Positions 61,363 to 64,000 of a stretch of 64,000 nt of DNA are shown here, piece after piece. Each line of letters opens with the position of its first letter. Position 1 is the stretch's first letter. Both the position numbers and the translations under genes were made by a program. The stretch covers positions 1,674,001 through 1,738,000 of the forward strand of contig NZ_CP135922.1 in assembly GCF_032399705.1 (NCBI RefSeq). Reading direction: 5' to 3'. The DNA comes from Paenibacillus sp. BIC5C1 (GTDB lineage: Bacteria > Bacillota > Bacilli > Paenibacillales > Paenibacillaceae). The notes beneath the pieces are model-generated. The model saw only the letters and a program-made list of their open reading frames with translations, made no database searches and was not told the DNA's origin.

Positions 61363-61548
61363 ATGAGCCGGTTGTTTGACTTGTTGGAAGAGGAACGGCG
61401 CAAGCTTAATCAGCTTGGAGAGGCATCCTTGAAGCAAGCGATTCCGTTATCTGAGAATCCTGAAGTGCAGGAACAGAGCCGCAAGGTTGATAAACTGTTG
61501 GCTCGAGTTAGTGAAATGAAGGCGAGACATAGTCGAGTTTTACGATGA
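61363..61548 (+). CDS. Spo0E-like small protein
   Basis: The 61-aa peptide (MSRLFDLLEEERRKLNQLGEASLKQAIPLSENPEVQEQSRKVDKLLARV...) is a two-helix protein resembling Spo0E-family aspartyl-phosphate phosphatases, with SRKVDKLL in place of the SQxLDxLL motif. Such peptides dephosphorylate Spo0A and delay sporulation. The motif is not perfect, so activity is uncertain. AGAGGTGG precedes the ATG. The next gene follows 36 bp later. Confidence 0.55.
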   Translation: MSRLFDLLEEERRKLNQLGEASLKQAIPLSENPEVQEQSRKVDKLLARVSEMKARHSRVLR

Positions 61549-61584
61549 TGATTGAAGTACATAATGCGTAGGGGAGGAGAAGAA

Positions 61585-61896
61585 ATGGATTTTCCACCGT
61601 GGTTGCAACAAGCGATTCAGGCAAGGCTAGATGAGGTGTCTGCCCAGATCGAGCATGATCCTGAACTGAGTCGTGTACGTGGGGAAACAGATGAAGTGTT
61701 CGAAGCTTTGTTTGCTAGCAAAGATGTCGAGCAGACACCTGGATATGCTGTGTGGGAGAGCCGATACATTGTCACCAAAGGGATAGAGAATGAGCAGTTG
61801 TACATGCAAGGACTGAGGGACGGAATTCAGCTCACAGTTTCCTTGCTGGGGCAGTCAATGTTAACTGACAGGGATAATGATAGGCAGGATGCCTAA
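61585..61896 (+). CDS. hypothetical protein next to Spo0E-like gene
   Basis: The 103-aa protein (MDFPPWLQQAIQARLDEVSAQIEHDPELSRVRGETDEVFEALFAS...) is acidic and helical, ending GLRDGIQLTVSLLGQSMLTD. ATG 61585 follows GGGGAGGAG. It is probably co-transcribed with the peptide upstream. I know of no function. Confidence 0.65.
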   Translation: MDFPPWLQQAIQARLDEVSAQIEHDPELSRVRGETDEVFEALFASKDVEQTPGYAVWESRYIVTKGIENEQLYMQGLRDGIQLTVSLLGQSMLTDRDNDRQDA

Positions 61897-62028
61897 TTGC
61901 TTGAAAATATGTCTCATAAGAAGTAAGAAGAGTTGAGAACAGCAAAACGTAACCTGTGAGTTGTTAAAAGGTTTTAACCTACTAACGCAAACCCATAAGT
62001 CAGGGGAAGCGACCCCGATCTTTAACTT

Positions 62029-62075
62029 AAAAACCCGAGCCGAAGCGTGAATAACTCGCTTCGGCTCGGGTTTTA
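62029..62075. terminator. bidirectional terminator
   Basis: AAAACCCGAGCCGAAGCG pairs exactly with CGCTTCGGCTCGGGTTTT, between the convergent genes ending at 61896 and 62103. Confidence 0.9.
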
Positions 62076-62102
62076 ATGCTTTACTTTTCCAAAATCCAAT
62101 TC

Positions 62103-63785
62103 TTACTTCGCGCTTACCGACTTAAACCAATCATTCACTTCTTGCGTGATCTGATCTCCGCCGTTGGACTTCCAGTTGGCGACGAATTGGTCAAAGGCAT
62201 CAACCGGCAGTTGGCCGTAGATGATTTTGTTGAAGGTTTCCATCTCGGACTGGCGGAGCAGGTTCCATTTGGATACCATGGTTGGTGTGGCTGCGCCAGT
62301 GAAATAGTTTTGTTTACGGATGTCGATCTGGGACATCACGACTTTACCTGCATACCAGTTTTCTGGTTTACGGAATTCGGCCATTTGTTTCTCGTACGGT
62401 GTTTCAGGCTTCTCGCCGTTGGCCAGCTTCACGAGTGTTTTCATGTACAGATCTGGGATACGTGCTGGACCGGTCAGGAACGGGAACTCGTTGGAAAAGT
62501 CTTTGATCTTCTCTTTGTCACTGGTCGGTTGTCCGTCTACGATATCCCAGTCGTAACCTTTGGCGAAGCCGTATTCATACTCACTGCCCGCAGTCGGGTT
62601 AGCCAGGTTATCGAGCAGGTAGTTGTAGTACAGGAAGATGGCTTCTGGATGCTTCGCATCCTTGTTAATCATGATACTTGCGTTGACACCAGAGTTCTGC
62701 CACTTCGTACCGATCTTGCCGTCTGGGCCAGCCGGAACAGGGTAAGCTTTATATTTTGAGCCAGGTACGTTCTTCAGCAGGTCAGGTGCCGGCCAGTCGG
62801 GTACCCAGTTTGCGCCAGGCAGAATGCCCGCTTTGCCAGCGGTCCAGCTCTCAGCGGATTTACCTTCATCCCACAGGGCGGAGTCGGTATGGATATAACC
62901 TTTGTTCATCCATTCAGCCAGCTTGGCAAGGGCTTGTTTCGCACCCGGGTTAACGGAGCCGTACTCCAGATTGCCGTTTGCGTCTTTGTTCCATTGCTCC
63001 TCGATTGTGCCGTATGCACCGAACAACCAGTCGAGCCCGCCCATCCAGGTGTTGGTGTTATTTTTCAGCGAGATGGCCAGCGGGAATACTTTGTCTGGAG
63101 ACAGACCGTCCGGGTTCTCGTTTTTGAATTTGTCCATGATATTCTCAAGGTCTGCGATGGTTTTCGGAGCTTCCAGGTTCAGCTTCTCCATCCAGTCCTC
63201 GCGGAGCCAGAGCAGCGTATCGTCGTTATCGGTGTACTCCATGATCGGCATGTTGTATTTCTTGCCGTCCTTGGTGAACGGATACCACAGTTCAGGATGT
63301 GCTGCTGCGTGATCTTTCAGGGTCTGACTCGCGTACTTGTCGAACAACTCATCAATGGCGATGAATTGACCGGAGTCGATCAGTTGATTGGTCAATACCG
63401 CATTGGTCGGTACGGACACGAAATCAGGCAGCTTCTCGCCAGAGGCGATAGCCAGTTGCAGCTTTTGTCTGTATTGATCGTCATTGGCCGGATACCAGGT
63501 ATCTTTATGCTTCATACCCAGCGTTTCCAGCATCCAGCGATCGTGAACGTTATTTTCTTTGGTATCCCCTTGCACGTATTTCTTCGGCATCAATACCGAA
63601 CTGAATTCGATGGGTGGGTCGTATTTTCCTTTGGCAAAAGCAGCTTCTGCTTCAGCTGAACCGACGGTCGCCGGTGTATCATCTTTGGTACCATTGTCAC
63701 TGGCTGTATCGCCACTGCCGCACGCAGTGATCGTGATGAGCGCGATAACCATGAGCAGTGACCACCATGTTTTGAATTTGATCAT
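62103..63785 (-). CDS. LplA-type extracellular sugar-binding lipoprotein
   Basis: The protein (560 aa) has a lipoprotein signal (WWSLLMVIALITITACGSG) and the typical large Bacillota binding-protein body: MLETLGMKHKDTWYPAND, YDDLLWLREDWMEKLNLEAPKTI-like (TLLWLREDWMEKLNLEAPKTI) and AIFLYYNYLLDN. It would deliver an oligosaccharide to LplB/LplC-type permeases, expected to the left or right beyond the window on the minus strand. A ribosome site AGGGGGA is seen upstream of its ATG. The AraC-type regulator that follows on the right likely controls it. Confidence 0.9.
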   Translation of the reverse strand: MIKFKTWWSLLMVIALITITACGSGDTASDNGTKDDTPATVGSAEAEAAFAKGKYDPPIEFSSVLMPKKYVQGDTKENNVHDRWMLETLGMKHKDTWYPANDDQYRQKLQLAIASGEKLPDFVSVPTNAVLTNQLIDSGQFIAIDELFDKYASQTLKDHAAAHPELWYPFTKDGKKYNMPIMEYTDNDDTLLWLREDWMEKLNLEAPKTIADLENIMDKFKNENPDGLSPDKVFPLAISLKNNTNTWMGGLDWLFGAYGTIEEQWNKDANGNLEYGSVNPGAKQALAKLAEWMNKGYIHTDSALWDEGKSAESWTAGKAGILPGANWVPDWPAPDLLKNVPGSKYKAYPVPAGPDGKIGTKWQNSGVNASIMINKDAKHPEAIFLYYNYLLDNLANPTAGSEYEYGFAKGYDWDIVDGQPTSDKEKIKDFSNEFPFLTGPARIPDLYMKTLVKLANGEKPETPYEKQMAEFRKPENWYAGKVVMSQIDIRKQNYFTGAATPTMVSKWNLLRQSEMETFNKIIYGQLPVDAFDQFVANWKSNGGDQITQEVNDWFKSVSAK

Positions 63786-63923
63786 TGTTCAATCCCCCTA
63801 CGATGTATGATCTTTACAAGTGTAACTGTACCAATTTGGATGGGAGGGCATCTATATGAGTTTGTTAGTTTCGATAGGACTCTATTATGCAAGTTCAAAA
63901 AATTCGGTTTTCAGTCATGTTAT

Positions 63924-64000
63924 TTAATGTTGGTCTCTGTACTCCTGCGGTGTGACACCGAATTGACGCTTGAACACTTTGATAAAATAAGCCGGGTCCA
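63924..64000 (-). CDS. C-terminal end of AraC-type regulator (YesN-like), partial
   Basis: The minus strand from the right edge reads DPAYFIKVFKRQFGVTPQEYRDQH and then stops, the conserved last helix of an AraC HTH. In Paenibacillus such regulators (two-component YesN type) sit upstream of Lpl-type binding protein genes, as here. Only 25 codons are in the window. Confidence 0.8.
   Translation of the reverse strand, partial: DPAYFIKVFKRQFGVTPQEYRDQH

Overview
The window looks like a chromosomal segment of a Bacillota species, most probably Paenibacillus. Reasons: strong AAGGAGG ribosome binding sites, LplA/LplB/LplC-type sugar ABC transporters with large lipoprotein binding proteins, a Spo0E-like peptide, a Btr-like AraC/siderophore-binding fusion, a GntR-LacI hybrid regulator and an IS110 element. 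This assignment is inference from gene content.

Layout. (1) 1-6.1 kb: a glycan cluster with a GT-D glycosyltransferase, a rhamnosyltransferase-like protein, a PseB-like dehydratase, a UDP-sugar dehydrogenase, a methyltransferase and a GT2 enzyme. (2) 6.1-12.2 kb: a DUF5412 protein, an Rpn-nuclease remnant, recQ and a B12/radical SAM protein. (3) 12.3-25.5 kb: the most striking part. A tyrosine recombinase is followed by about fourteen short, AT-rich, almost all co-oriented gene cassettes. They are separated by attC-like inverted repeats of about 95-155 bp. For most cassettes the 7-10 nt at the left end (GTTAnnnn) is the reverse complement of the R'' box in the repeat that closes the same cassette, which is the signature of integron cassettes. 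The recombinase lacks the IntI-specific insertion and is transcribed towards the array, so this is an unusual integron-like system. Cargo includes Abi-alpha (DUF4393), an Mrr/DUF3883 nuclease, a retropepsin-like pair, an HTH module with three operators, a kinase, a small tyrosine phosphatase, a GNAT, a SnoaL-like protein, a nucleotidyltransferase and a ferritin-like protein. (4) 25.5-44.1 kb: ordinary metabolic genes. These are a TPR protein, a VOC protein, a DauR-like regulator with PatB/NhaC/RidA, a LacI regulator with an Lpl-type ABC operon and a Gfo/Idh oxidoreductase, IS110, and a GntR-LacI regulator with a second sugar ABC operon sharing its operator. (5) 44.5-61 kb: a second, decayed cassette region with half attC sites, pseudogenes and HEPN, PIN-like and HipA-like genes. 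It contains partial copies of two cassettes from the first array, and is interrupted at 47.7-51.4 kb by a Fur-controlled siderophore uptake cluster. (6) 61.3-64 kb: a Spo0E-like peptide, a hypothetical gene, an LplA-type lipoprotein and the end of an AraC-type regulator.

How they work together. The sugar and iron clusters are self-contained regulons with visible operators. The cassette regions look like a reservoir of single-gene functions, many related to phage defence, toxins or resistance, collected by site-specific recombination and decaying in the distal part.
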